In this document: positions 36,783-45,820 of the stretch, piece by piece
Layout: every line of letters starts with the position of its first letter
How positions within the stretch are numbered: position 1 is the stretch's first letter
Source: JANNXQ01 sp038238555
Lineage (GTDB): Bacteria; Verrucomicrobiota; Verrucomicrobiia; Chthoniobacterales; Chthoniobacteraceae
Reading direction: 5' to 3'
Length of the DNA: 64,000 nt
NCBI GenBank assembly: GCA_038238555.1
Contig: JBBRXP010000006.1
Location: forward strand, 1-64,000
Position numbers and translations under genes: made by a program
Notes under the pieces: model-generated
The model's input: only the letters and a program-made list of their open reading frames with translations
What the model was told of the DNA's origin: nothing
Databases searched by the model: none

Positions 36783-37198
36783 AGATACGAACATCCTTCC
36801 TTCCTCTCCTCGCTGCCACGATCCTCGCCGGCTGTGCGGGAACTACTCGGGTCGTGACCGACACCGCTGCCGCCGGCCTCGGCGCGGTGGTTGGAAACAA
36901 GCTGGGTGACGGCAATCCACTCATCACCGCGGCGGGTGCTGCGGGCGGAGTCCTGCTCGGTGAGACCCTAAATTGGGCGAACGACAACCACGCCAAAAAG
37001 GCTTACGCGCAAGGATTCGATAAGGGCCGCAGCGACGCCGTGAAGCAGCAGTATTGGGTGATGGTGAATCAGCAGAAAGCGGCGGAAGGCCAACCCTTCG
37101 ACGAGCACATCAGCCTCTTTGAAATCCCGGTGCCCGAACAGCAGATCGGGGGCGTCATTCTTAAACCGACAACCAAAATCCTGAGAATCGAAGAGTAA
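36779..37198 (+). CDS. Conjugation-associated lipoprotein
   Basis: 139 residues with a signal peptide and lipobox LAGC (mature N-terminus at Cys19). A Gly/Ala-rich hydrophobic stretch (AAAGLGAVVGNKLGDGN... AAGAAGGVLLGETL) follows, then a soluble tail. Its position after VirB4 would suit a VirB7/TrbH-type lipoprotein, but homology is not certain. Confidence 0.75.
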   Translation: MKIRTSFLPLLAATILAGCAGTTRVVTDTAAAGLGAVVGNKLGDGNPLITAAGAAGGVLLGETLNWANDNHAKKAYAQGFDKGRSDAVKQQYWVMVNQQKAAEGQPFDEHISLFEIPVPEQQIGGVILKPTTKILRIEE

Positions 37199-37203
37199 CC
37201 ACC

Positions 37204-37374
37204 ATGATCAATCCCTACGAACCCAACATCGACCGCATCGACGACGACGAGCAAATGCGTCGCCAGCGCGAGGAGCAACTGCGCCAAGAACAGGAACGTG
37301 TCCGCCAACAGGACGCGGAGCGACTGCGCCGGCAGCAGGAACAGCAACGGGGATACGGCTGCCATCATCCCTAA
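37204..37374 (+). CDS. Short Arg/Glu/Gln-rich coiled-coil peptide
   Basis: 56 residues starting MINPYEPNIDRIDDDEQMRR, six bases after the lipoprotein stop. It is nearly all charged helix (REEQLRQEQERVRQQ) and ends GYGCHHP. Its place inside the T4SS operon and conserved-looking spacing support it as real. No function is known. Confidence 0.6.
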   Translation: MINPYEPNIDRIDDDEQMRRQREEQLRQEQERVRQQDAERLRRQQEQQRGYGCHHP

Positions 37375-37388
37375 CTTTGAAACACAAC

Positions 37389-38201
37389 ATGAAAACACTA
37401 ACCATCATCCTCACCCTCACTCTCGGATTCGCGCTCCCCAGCGCACGGGCGCAACTCATTGTCGAAGACGTAGTCTCTATCGCGCAGGACGCCGTGGATA
37501 GCGTCGTGGACCTCGCGGAATACGTCGAGATGGTGAGCAACCAAATCCAGCAGATCAACACAATGACCCAGGAGCTGCAACAGGTGACGGCTTACGTGAA
37601 AGCGTTTGGCGATCCTGCCGCGCTCCTCGAAATCGTTGGCGTCAACGAGCTGGTTTCCACGCTCCAACAGTCAGGTGTCGGGCAAACGATCGGCGCGATT
37701 CGGGAAACTGCGTCCGGCGTCCAATCACTCAAGAACAACGCCGAGGGGCTGTATCAAAGCATCACCGACATCTCGCTCTCCGGCATCCAGGTTCCGCGAG
37801 TCGAGGAGTTCTACAAGCCATTCGCCGCATTGGAGAATGCGTCGGCCAACTACACGGCAGTCTATGACGACGTGATGCAGCGGCGACAGGTTCTCAAAGG
37901 GCAGATGGTCACAACGGTCAATCAGCTCCAAGCCTCGACGACCGATGCCGAGACGCAAAAGTTGCAAGGTGTCGTAACGGCGCAAGCGGCGCAACTTCAG
38001 GCAATCGACCAGGAGGTAGCCGATGCTGCTTCCCAAGCAGTCGTGCAGGACATCGCCAATCGGAACAACGCCGAGAAGCAGCAGCAGGCACGAAACGAAG
38101 AACTCGCAGCAGAGCGCCACGACGCATTCAAAAAGTTCGGCGGGATGATGCTGCCGGACGTGAACAGCGATCTCCGCTTCGGGGGCAGCAAGGCGAAGTA
38201 A
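37389..38201 (+). CDS. trbJ: VirB5/TrbJ-like T4SS protein
   Basis: 270 residues with a signal peptide (MKTLTIILTLTLGFALPSARA). The mature part is helical (EYVEMVSNQIQQINTMTQELQQV... RRQVLKGQMVTTVNQLQAST), as in TrbJ/VirB5, which sits at the pilus tip or periplasm. It starts at ATG 37389 in the operon and is followed two bases later by a TrbK-sized gene. Confidence 0.82.
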   Translation: MKTLTIILTLTLGFALPSARAQLIVEDVVSIAQDAVDSVVDLAEYVEMVSNQIQQINTMTQELQQVTAYVKAFGDPAALLEIVGVNELVSTLQQSGVGQTIGAIRETASGVQSLKNNAEGLYQSITDISLSGIQVPRVEEFYKPFAALENASANYTAVYDDVMQRRQVLKGQMVTTVNQLQASTTDAETQKLQGVVTAQAAQLQAIDQEVADAASQAVVQDIANRNNAEKQQQARNEELAAERHDAFKKFGGMMLPDVNSDLRFGGSKAK

Positions 38202-38203
38202 TC

Positions 38204-38404
38204 GTGAAGCGCTGGCTGCTCACATTACTTCTCGTGCTCGCAGCAGCAGGTGCAGTCTGCGTTTTCGTGATTGTCCGCGAGACACGCGAACGCGACGCCC
38301 GCGCGACTCGACAGCCCGCCGAAGACCCGCGCCAGGCGTTCCGAAAGGCGGGTGAGTTTCTCCAGCCGGACACGAAAAACGACCTCCGTTTCGGTCGCTC
38401 TTAA
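38204..38404 (+). CDS. Small single-membrane-span protein of the T4SS operon
   Basis: 66 residues: one N-terminal hydrophobic helix (WLLTLLLVLAAAGAVCVFVIV) and a charged tail ending in DTKNDLRFGRS. The tail resembles the DVNSDLRFGG end of the neighbouring TrbJ-like protein, so a duplicated C-terminal motif is possible. It takes the position of TrbK (entry exclusion), but sequence alone does not prove this. Confidence 0.65.
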   Translation: MKRWLLTLLLVLAAAGAVCVFVIVRETRERDARATRQPAEDPRQAFRKAGEFLQPDTKNDLRFGRS

Positions 38405-38442
38405 TTTTCACCACAACCAGCTCCTGCACCAGCCACTCCGCG

Positions 38443-39615
38443 ATGATGCTCGCCGCCTTGCCCACGTTTCAACGCTTGTTCCCGAACTTTCAGGAGCAAT
38501 GCACCACACTCTACACAATCCTCGTGCCCATCGCGGTCGTGCTCCTCGTCGCGGGATTGATTGCGACGGTGAAGCATTGCCAGACGCCGCGCTCGATGGT
38601 GCGGCCGATTGTCACGGCCATGCTGATCGTGGCTTCGATCGCGCTTTGGGGTGACTGGACTGACACCGCCAAGGAAGCGTTCAAGACGGTCGTTGCGAAG
38701 ATGGCCGCCAACCCGGAGCAGGCCGCTCAACGCTACGTGGACGTGCTCGTTTCCAAGGAACAACCGAAGCAGAAGGAGGGATGGTTTGGTCTGCCAAGTG
38801 CCGCACAAATGTATGAGGCGGTGCTGTGGGGTATCCTGAGCCTCGTCGGGCTGTTCGCGCAGTTTCTCATTTGGGCTGCTTACATTTTGCAGCAGTTCCT
38901 TGTCGGCCTCGCCTATTCGTTCGCGCCCCTCTTTCTCGCGCTTCTGACGTTGCGATCAACGGCCCACATCGGCGCGCGCTACATTATGGGCACCGCCGGC
39001 ATTCTCGCATGGCCGCTCGGTTGGGCAGCAGCCTCGATCGGCACAAGTAACCTCATCGACGTGGCGACAGAGCAGGGTTTGGTGATGATTACCAACGCTT
39101 ACAGCCTCCAGACCATCCTAGCCGCAGCCATCATCGGCGGTTGGATCATCATTACCACGCTCATCGCGCCGATCATCATTCAGAACGCGATCGCAACGGG
39201 CGCGCAGGTCGGTGGTGCGCTCCTCGGCGGCGCGCTGACGGCAGGCGCCGCGGCCATCACCGCTGGCGCAGGAACCGCGGCCACTCTCGCGGCCGGCGGA
39301 ACTGGCGCGACCGGCGCCCTCGCCGGCGCGGGCGTTTCTGCGGGCGGCAGCCTCGCGGGTGCGGCGATGCAAGGCGGCGGGCCACCGCTGAGCGGCGGTC
39401 TCATGCAGCGCCTCGCCTACAGTATGCCGAAAAGCCGCTCCTCGGGTGGCTCAAGCGGCGGCGGCTCAGGTGGAGGACAAAGCAAAGGCAGGAGCGGAGG
39501 CGCGAGCACATCCGCAACGCCGGCTCCCAAACCCTTCAATCGAAGCGACGCGAGTAACGACCGCGAGGTTCAGCAAATGATCGACGAATCCAAAAACAAG
39601 AACGGGCAGTCATGA
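38443..39615 (+). CDS. trbL: VirB6/TrbL-like polytopic membrane protein
   Basis: 390 residues. Several hydrophobic helices: TILVPIAVVLLVAGLIATV, VLWGILSLVGLFAQFLIWAA and TILAAAIIGGWIIITTLIAPIII. A Gly/Ala-rich region and a Ser/Gly/Lys-rich C-terminal tail follow, typical of TrbL. It forms part of the inner-membrane channel. The stop overlaps the TrbF start by four bases. Confidence 0.88.
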   Translation: MMLAALPTFQRLFPNFQEQCTTLYTILVPIAVVLLVAGLIATVKHCQTPRSMVRPIVTAMLIVASIALWGDWTDTAKEAFKTVVAKMAANPEQAAQRYVDVLVSKEQPKQKEGWFGLPSAAQMYEAVLWGILSLVGLFAQFLIWAAYILQQFLVGLAYSFAPLFLALLTLRSTAHIGARYIMGTAGILAWPLGWAAASIGTSNLIDVATEQGLVMITNAYSLQTILAAAIIGGWIIITTLIAPIIIQNAIATGAQVGGALLGGALTAGAAAITAGAGTAATLAAGGTGATGALAGAGVSAGGSLAGAAMQGGGPPLSGGLMQRLAYSMPKSRSSGGSSGGGSGGGQSKGRSGGASTSATPAPKPFNRSDASNDREVQQMIDESKNKNGQS

Positions 39616-40289
39616 GTGCGTCCGCAGATACGAACGCAGAGCCACTCCGCGAAACTCCGGCGAAGACGGAGCCGGCACGCATCCCGCGAAAGGCAAGCAA
39701 TCCGACGCGCGTCTTCGTCGATAAAGATCACACGGCATTTCTGTGGTTTTGCGTTGCCGTGCTCGCCGTGATCTTCGCGGCAGCGCAGCCATACTTCCTC
39801 ATTGCCAAGCTGAAGCAGCGGGAGCGTGTCGTGCTAATCGACCCGGCCGGGACTTACTATGTCTCGCCGCTGCTCGACTTTCAGGAAGCGAAAGACTTCC
39901 ACGCGCAGCAAAGCACGCTGGCGACGATGGCATTTCTGGAGCGCAATCCAAAGGGCTTCGACAGCGCCGAGTTGCTGAAGCAAATGTTCCTCAAATACGC
40001 GCACGAGAAGGCGTATCGGCAGATCGGCACCGAGGCGGACGAACTGAAGTCTAAGCAGCTTCACCAAAAGCCGGAGGTGGCGAAGATCGACATCCTCGAA
40101 ACGCGGGAGGATTTCGTGATGACCCAGGTGACGGGACAGCTCATCCGCACGGGCATCTTCGAGCAAAAGGCATTCAGCGAATCCATTCCGTTCAAGCTGG
40201 CGTTCAAGATGCGCCGCAACCCGGACATGACCAAGAACGGCCGCTTCCCCACTGCTGTCAGCGACTTCAAGTATGAACCAGCGCGTTAA
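39612..40289 (+). CDS. trbF: VirB8/TrbF-like inner-membrane protein
   Basis: 225 residues. One N-terminal transmembrane helix (HTAFLWFCVAVLAVIFAAAQPYF) is followed by a periplasmic NTF2-like domain (VVLIDPAGTYYVSPLLDFQEAKDFHAQQ). It connects the inner membrane to the VirB9/VirB10 core. Start ATG overlaps trbL; the end overlaps trbG by 17 bp. Confidence 0.86.
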   Translation: MSASADTNAEPLRETPAKTEPARIPRKASNPTRVFVDKDHTAFLWFCVAVLAVIFAAAQPYFLIAKLKQRERVVLIDPAGTYYVSPLLDFQEAKDFHAQQSTLATMAFLERNPKGFDSAELLKQMFLKYAHEKAYRQIGTEADELKSKQLHQKPEVAKIDILETREDFVMTQVTGQLIRTGIFEQKAFSESIPFKLAFKMRRNPDMTKNGRFPTAVSDFKYEPAR

Positions 40290-41177
40290 GTTCCTATCTA
40301 GCTACCTTGCGATCTTCGCCTTTTTGCAAACGGCGTTAGTCGCTCGCGACAACAAGCAGATTCAGGAGATCGAGCTCGACGAGCACAACGTCTATGGCAT
40401 CCCCGTCGCGCCGTCGCGCGTGACGACGATTAGCTTCCCCGGACCGATCTCCGCGATCGACGCGGCCTTGGTGACGACTGACGGGAAATCCCAGGGGCTT
40501 TTCCAGCTCGCCCACAAGCCGGGCTCCTATTTCTTCTCGGTGCGCAGTCTTGTCAAAGGCGCGACCACCAATGTCAACGTGCGCTGGAACAATAAGACTT
40601 ACGTTCTGGAGTTGCAGGACAGCCCGGCGCCGCTGCTTTCGCTGATCTTCAAACACCCGGCTGAGGGCAAGTCGTCTATGGCTCGCCGAGTCGTCACGCC
40701 GAGCGCGCTCGTGGCCCTGCTCGACAAGGCGAAAGCCTACCCGATCTTGAAGGCTAATCACCCCGAGTCGGTGGAGAAAGTCGATTATGCCACCTACGCG
40801 GCGAAACCGCGGGTGATGGATTTTGACGACTTCGAGGTTCGTCTCGAGGAGGCGTTCCGTTTCGATCCGCAGGACACGCTCGTTTTTCGCATCATCCTTC
40901 ACAACAAGACGGACAAAGAGATCCTCTACAAGCCGCAGGGCTTTTCCCTACGCGTTGGCGAGCGGTCTATTTCCAGTCGATCAGCGATGCGAGCGGCGTG
41001 ATGCCGCCGAAGAGTGACACACCGGCTTACTTTGCCATCACGGGCACTCCGAGCGGTGGCCGCAATGACATCTCGCTGAAGAACGATTTCACCGTGTTGC
41101 TCACCCGAGCCGACGCAAACGCGGACCTCATGGGACAAGACTTGCCGCTCGACGGTCGTGGAGGATTCGCGAAATGA
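40273..41177 (+). pseudogene. trbG: VirB9/TrbG outer-membrane-complex protein, one frame break
   Basis: The first frame (ATG 40273, signal-like ATFAFLQTALVARD region) runs coherently to about 40962 (FSLRVGER). It then needs one added base before the continuation VYFQSISDASGVMPP, which runs to the stop at 41175-41177. The C-terminal part (NDISLKNDFTVLLTRADANAD) matches the VirB9 beta-domain. The stop overlaps the VirB10 start by four bases. The joined protein is about 300 residues, normal for TrbG. Confidence 0.82.
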
Positions 41178-42319
41178 CGCCGCGCACCACGATCAATTTC
41201 TTCCGCAGTCGCACCGGCGCGTTCCTGCTTTTTCTCGCGCTCCTGGTAGTCGGCTACTTTCTCGTCAATGGGTTCAAAGCGCCGAACGTGAACCTCGCGA
41301 GGCAGCGCGACGCGAAGGCGACCGACGAGAAAGGTGAGCGCAAGTCTCAGGTCGTGGAGACGGTTACGCGCGATATGACAGCGTTCCATCCTCCGCGCGA
41401 AGCCGCGCCACCTGCGACGCCCGCTCCGACGCCGGAACGCAAAAAACAGGAGAAGGAGCTGGAGCTACCGGCGATCAGCCTATACGCCGAAACGAAGTCC
41501 GCGGAGAGAACCGACGACCCGCTCGGCGACAACTACGCGCCATTCGGCCGCCTCGTGCAGTGCGAGCTGGTCATCACCGTGGACTCGTCCGTGATCAAGA
41601 CGCCCATTGTGGGACTGGTCACTGACGATGTTTGGCACAACGGCCGATTGATTATCCCGGCGGGAACTGAAATTCACGGCACCGCAAAAGTGGATCGGGT
41701 TCGCGAGCGTATCGCGAGCACCGGAGGTTGGACGTTTGTCTGGCAGGGAGGCGAGGAGCTGACCGTAAGCGGTGTAGCGCTGGATCGTGAGAAGGAACAG
41801 GACACGACCGGCTGGGGAATCACCGATGGGAGCGCGGGCTTGCGCGGGAAGTTGCTGAAGACTGACGACATGGCGGAGATCAAACTATTCACCGCGGCAT
41901 TTTTGAGCGGTGCAGCGAAAGGGCTGACCGAGAAGGAGCAGACGATCTTCGGCACGCAAACGGTGCCGTCGTTGCAGAATGCACCGTTCGTCGGCGCGCA
42001 GCAGGTGCTCGATACCTATGCAAAGCAAATCTACGAAACCATCCAGCGCGACGGCTTTTACGTGCGGGTGCCCGCGGGGAAGCAGTTCTATCTCTACGTC
42101 ACGCAGACGCTCGATAAGTCGCTGGCGCAGATTGGCGGAACGCGGCTGGCGACATTGAAGAGCGACGAGGAAGAGCCGAAGGAGAATCCTAACGATCCAC
42201 TCTTCCGACTTCGCCAAAACTTGCAGCGCATCTATCCACCCGCGGCGGAGCCGGGCAGTTCCGATGCCCCGCGCCGTCTGCCGGTGGGCGCGCTTTCACC
42301 ACAACCAGTCACCCGCTGA
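41174..42319 (+). CDS. trbI: VirB10/TrbI-like core-complex protein
   Basis: 381 residues. A short cytoplasmic part and one TM helix (FLLFLALLVVGYFLVNGF) precede a Pro-rich linker (REAAPPATPAPTPERKKQ). The beta-barrel domain (RLVQCELVITVDSSVIKTPI... RLIIPAGTEIHG) ends in the VirB10 C-terminus. It spans both membranes and transmits ATPase energy to the outer-membrane channel. Start and stop overlap the neighbouring genes. Confidence 0.9.
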   Translation: MTPRTTINFFRSRTGAFLLFLALLVVGYFLVNGFKAPNVNLARQRDAKATDEKGERKSQVVETVTRDMTAFHPPREAAPPATPAPTPERKKQEKELELPAISLYAETKSAERTDDPLGDNYAPFGRLVQCELVITVDSSVIKTPIVGLVTDDVWHNGRLIIPAGTEIHGTAKVDRVRERIASTGGWTFVWQGGEELTVSGVALDREKEQDTTGWGITDGSAGLRGKLLKTDDMAEIKLFTAAFLSGAAKGLTEKEQTIFGTQTVPSLQNAPFVGAQQVLDTYAKQIYETIQRDGFYVRVPAGKQFYLYVTQTLDKSLAQIGGTRLATLKSDEEEPKENPNDPLFRLRQNLQRIYPPAAEPGSSDAPRRLPVGALSPQPVTR

Positions 42320-42921
42320 TGAAGTTCGTTCTGCTCATTCCGTTCTCGTTTCTCCTCGCTTCGTGCGCGACGCGCAACTCTCCGGTCGTGCGTGTCACGC
42401 CGCACGCCGTTCCCGGCACGACCTTGCCGAGCGAACGGATGGAATGCGTGCGCTACGCCGAGAACATCCGGGCTTATCCGCTCGGTCGCTACATCGACCC
42501 GAACAACTCCCGAATCATGCACGAGGGTCACACGCTCTATCGCGTCGAGAGCACATCAAAATGGAATCTGCATCCGAATCAGCCAGTCGCCGTGCCGCTC
42601 GGTCCCGTCACTCGTATCCGCGATTCAGCGCGCAGCACTGGCCCATTGAGCGATGAGCTGACCGTCGAGCTGAACCGCCAGCGGGAGACGACGAAGGCGG
42701 TCATTCAAGGAGGGCAGATCATTTCGCAGAAGCTCGACCAGGTATCCGCATCGGTTCAACAGACGAAGCAAGTGGCCGCGCAGAACGCGATGCTCCAGCA
42801 GGAGGTAAACACGACGAAACAGCGTCTCGATGCGCTGGAGGAAGAGCTGCGGCGAAAGCAACGCGCCGAGCGCGCGACTGCTCCCGTTCCAGCACAAAAG
42901 GACGACAAATCGGAGTGGTAA
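42319..42921 (+). CDS. Lipoprotein of the T4SS cluster
   Basis: 200 residues with lipobox LLASCAT. After a folded-looking region with several Tyr/Arg (CVRYAENIRAYPLGRYIDPN) comes a long helical coil (RQRETTKAVIQGG... QQEVNTTKQRLDALEEELRRKQRAERA). Start overlaps the TrbI stop. It may attach the machinery to the outer membrane; the family was not recognised. Confidence 0.78.
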   Translation: MKFVLLIPFSFLLASCATRNSPVVRVTPHAVPGTTLPSERMECVRYAENIRAYPLGRYIDPNNSRIMHEGHTLYRVESTSKWNLHPNQPVAVPLGPVTRIRDSARSTGPLSDELTVELNRQRETTKAVIQGGQIISQKLDQVSASVQQTKQVAAQNAMLQQEVNTTKQRLDALEEELRRKQRAERATAPVPAQKDDKSEW

Positions 42922-42967
42922 TCAGCGTCGCAATCTCACTCACCACAACCAGACACCGAAGACAGCC

Positions 42968-43171
42968 ATGAGCAACATCATACCCGCAGAAATCAACGTT
43001 CAACCCAAGACCACGGAACTCTACATCCAGGCGAATCGTGAGATCGAAAAGCGTCTCGGTCGCTCGCCCGGTGCGGAGTTCCTCATGTCTTTGGTCGTTG
43101 AGCGCGAGAACCCGATGGATGTCGCCGATTTCTACTGCGACACCGTCTTCACCGAAGTTCAACCGGCCTAG
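42968..43171 (+). CDS. Small unknown T4SS-operon protein
   Basis: 67 residues from ATG 42968 (MSNIIPAEINVQPKTTELYI). Mixed helix/strand, no TM. It follows the lipoprotein by about 45 bp and precedes another small helical gene. No family recognised; the operon position and sensible composition support it. Confidence 0.6.
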   Translation: MSNIIPAEINVQPKTTELYIQANREIEKRLGRSPGAEFLMSLVVERENPMDVADFYCDTVFTEVQPA

Positions 43172-43200
43172 AAATCGGCCACAACAAAGAAACGAACACC

Positions 43201-43612
43201 ATGAGCCTAAAACGAACCAATCGAGGAGAAGGCGCGCCAGCCGAGGCTGGCGAGGGCGGTGAAGCCGCAACCGCCACCACCCAGCAGTTTCGCGACAACC
43301 CGCAGGTCAACGCGAAGATCGACAGCTATATCAAGGAGAACCCGAAGCATTGGGCCTACATCCAGTCCATGCCGCGCGATCGGGTGGAGCGCGCGCTCGT
43401 GCTCCAGGAAGTGCAAAAGAATGACCGCGTGGCGAAGATGCGCGCTGGCATCCAGCGGAAGCTGGACCAAGACCCGGAGCTGAAGCAGGCATACGCGAAC
43501 CTCGTGAAGAATCTGCCCGAGGATCAGCGCGAGCAGGCCATGATCAACATCGCAGCGCACCATGCGCGACATCGTGCCGCGCGAGGCGCAGAAGGCGGGC
43601 GTGAAAGTCTGA
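43201..43612 (+). pseudogene. Small helical protein closing the T4SS cluster, frame broken near the end
   Basis: From ATG 43201 the sequence (QFRDNPQVNAKIDSYIKENPKHW... DPELKQAYANLVKNLPEDQR) is coherent to about 43558. One indel there switches to MRDIVPREAQKAGVKV and a TGA at 43610-43612. In the original frame the tail becomes Arg/Ser-rich to 43773, an unlikely protein. The joined form has about 137 residues, all helical; function unknown. Confidence 0.55.
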
Positions 43613-43769
43613 GGCACTGCCGCTCACCGCGCGCGAAGACTTCGACCTCGACGCTTCGGGCGGGGCCTCCGCTTACGACGCCGAAGACTTCGCGCCCGCC
43701 CGCCGCTCGGATGACTGATGCCGCCGCTCTCAGGCTTCGCGGCCGCATCGGTGGCGCGCAGGGCGGCGC

Positions 43770-44069
43770 TTAGGGTCTGGCGCCAACAGCGCGGTTCGCA
43801 CTGAGCGCCTGCCGGATCGCTCGTTCGGCAAGCGCGTAGAGAGCCGCGGCCACCTTCTCAGCGTGCTCAGACCGGACTTTGGTGCTGCGGCACATGAGCG
43901 TGCTCCAGGTAATCGAGGCATCCGGCTCGCTGTGCGTCTGCAAGAGCGCGACCAACTCGCTCCGAACGGTGTCGCCCAGGTTGCAACTCGTTGTGAACAT
44001 GTCCAGCTCGATGGCTGAGAAGCGGCGCTTGGCCGCAACCGTCACGAACGGCTTGCTCGTCCGCTGCAC
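43770..44069 (-). CDS. Possible small helical protein, low support
   Basis: 99 residues on the minus strand in the roughly 650-bp gap between the conjugation cluster and the Wadjet operon. Composition is normal and helical (SELVALLQTHSEPDASITWSTLMCRSTKVRSEHAEKVAAALYALAERAIRQAL). No family or ribosome binding site convinced me. The rest of 43613-44263 shows no gene. Confidence 0.35.
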   Translation of the reverse strand: MQRTSKPFVTVAAKRRFSAIELDMFTTSCNLGDTVRSELVALLQTHSEPDASITWSTLMCRSTKVRSEHAEKVAAALYALAERAIRQALSANRAVGARP

Positions 44070-44263
44070 GTAGCGAAATGCTCATTGGACCTTTCGTGAA
44101 GGTTTCCCCGGCTGGCGACGATGTAGTTCTGCACAAGGAGCGGCGACTTTCGAGTTCCAACGATCGGGCGAATCAATGACCGATAGGACGGAGGCGACTG
44201 TTCCGTTTTGAGAGCAGACTCCCACCTTGAGCAGGTCTGCGCTCTCTGGCACCCTCGGACCCG

Positions 44264-45820
44264 ATGGCCGATTCTGGAGAGACTTCCAGCAGTTTGCTTC
44301 GCGTCTTCGCGCATCTGACAGCAGACAAATGCGCGTTGTATCGCGCGATTCTGCGCGCCTTCATGGAAGCGAAGGCGGAATTCGCATTACACCTCCGACC
44401 GCCAGATGTGCGGGACAGTCTTTGCGTTGAGGACGCGATAGGAGCCACCCCGCTGGATGAAGTAGAATCATCGCTCTCGAAGCTTTGCGAGTGGGGCAAC
44501 CTTGAAGCGCATCGTGATTCCAGTGAAGTGGCGACGGTCGAAGAGTTTTACCGTCCGCGTTACCTCTACCAGCTCACGAGCGAAGGAGAGGCAGCGGAAC
44601 GTGCCATCGCGACATTCTACGAAACATTGGTGCAGCCGGGCGAACTGCAAAGCCGCGCGCTGGAAGATATTCAGACCCATCTGGGCGAGCTCGAAGTTCT
44701 GGTTGCAACGGTGCCGCTCGACGCAGGTAAAGCCTTCCAGGTGCTCGACCTTTTGCGCGTTCGTTTCGAGAGCCTTACTTCCCGCGCGCAGACCTTCATG
44801 CGCAGCCTTCAGCGCCAAATGGACCTGCAAGGCATCGAGCTGGAAGCGTTCATCGCATACAAAGAAAAACTGATCGAATATCTTGAGCGATTCGTTGAGG
44901 GGCTCGTCGTCGCGACGAGCGAAATTGGTCAACGGATCGAGCGAATCGAAACGCGTGGCTTGCAACCTCTGCTCGATGTGGCCGCAGAGCGGGAGCTGGC
45001 GGATGCGATGACGCCGACTGCCGATGATCGCGAGAAGGCATTGCGATTGTGGCAGCGGCGATGGTTTGGATTTCGCAATTGGTTCATCGGCAGTCCAGGT
45101 CGTCCCTCGCAGGCCGAGGTGTTGCGCGGGCGGGCGCGCAGTGCGGTTCCCGCATTGCTGGCGACCGTCACCGGGATCAACGAGCGGCGGCTGAACCGCA
45201 GCGATCGAGTAGCCGATTTGAACACGCTCGCCCGGTGGTTCGCGGAAGCGGAAGCGGATGGCGATGCGCATCGACTTTGGCGCGCCGCCTTTTGCCTCTG
45301 CTCAACGCGCCATTTGCAGATTGATGAGGTGACCCTGGCAATGTGGGAACAATCGCCGATCGCCGCGCAGGTGAGTTGGTTCGACGCACCGCCGATTGTC
45401 ATCTCGCCGCGTTTGCGCAAAGCGGGTCGTCACTCCACAAAAGGCACGGTGCGCACGGTCGTGGACCGCAGCGCGGAAAAGGCGCTGCTCGCACGTCTGG
45501 CGCAGGATGAAGCCGCGCAGATTGCCGCGGCGCAGGCGCGTCTCGCTACCGGCCGGCGGATGCGCTTGTCGGAGATCGGCGAACTCGATCCCGTCGCATT
45601 CGACCTATTCCTCGAACTGCTCGGGGAAGTTCTTGTCGGTTACGTCGAGCGCAATCAGCCAGCCGAGGCTGATTCGAGCGACGGCGCGCTGCGCATGCGG
45701 TTGGAACCGACCAAAGACGGGGCTCGCGCGACCATCACGACCCCGCGCGGCACCTTCAAAGGCGAAGACTTTTTCGTCACGATCGGTCTTGGCTTCATCG
45801 AGGCCGCTCCTGCGTCATGA
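44264..45820 (+). CDS. jetA: Wadjet type II subunit JetA (TIGR02677/DUF2397 family)
   Basis: 518 residues. Helical kleisin-like protein with the family pattern: VFAHLTADKCALYRAILRAFMEAK at the start, RYLYQLTSEGEAAERAIATFYETL and LARWFAEAEADGDAHRLWRAAF. Wadjet complexes are SMC-like machines that recognise and cleave circular plasmid DNA. Type II uses the TIGR02677/02678/02680/02679 set found here in order. It is the first gene of a four-gene operon; the jetB ATG overlaps its stop. Confidence 0.92.
   Translation: MADSGETSSSLLRVFAHLTADKCALYRAILRAFMEAKAEFALHLRPPDVRDSLCVEDAIGATPLDEVESSLSKLCEWGNLEAHRDSSEVATVEEFYRPRYLYQLTSEGEAAERAIATFYETLVQPGELQSRALEDIQTHLGELEVLVATVPLDAGKAFQVLDLLRVRFESLTSRAQTFMRSLQRQMDLQGIELEAFIAYKEKLIEYLERFVEGLVVATSEIGQRIERIETRGLQPLLDVAAERELADAMTPTADDREKALRLWQRRWFGFRNWFIGSPGRPSQAEVLRGRARSAVPALLATVTGINERRLNRSDRVADLNTLARWFAEAEADGDAHRLWRAAFCLCSTRHLQIDEVTLAMWEQSPIAAQVSWFDAPPIVISPRLRKAGRHSTKGTVRTVVDRSAEKALLARLAQDEAAQIAAAQARLATGRRMRLSEIGELDPVAFDLFLELLGEVLVGYVERNQPAEADSSDGALRMRLEPTKDGARATITTPRGTFKGEDFFVTIGLGFIEAAPAS

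Noticed and set aside
43770..44263. Promoter or second regulator for Wadjet on the minus strand
   Set aside because: Only one marginal 99-aa ORF is seen, without an RBS; not enough to propose a regulator.
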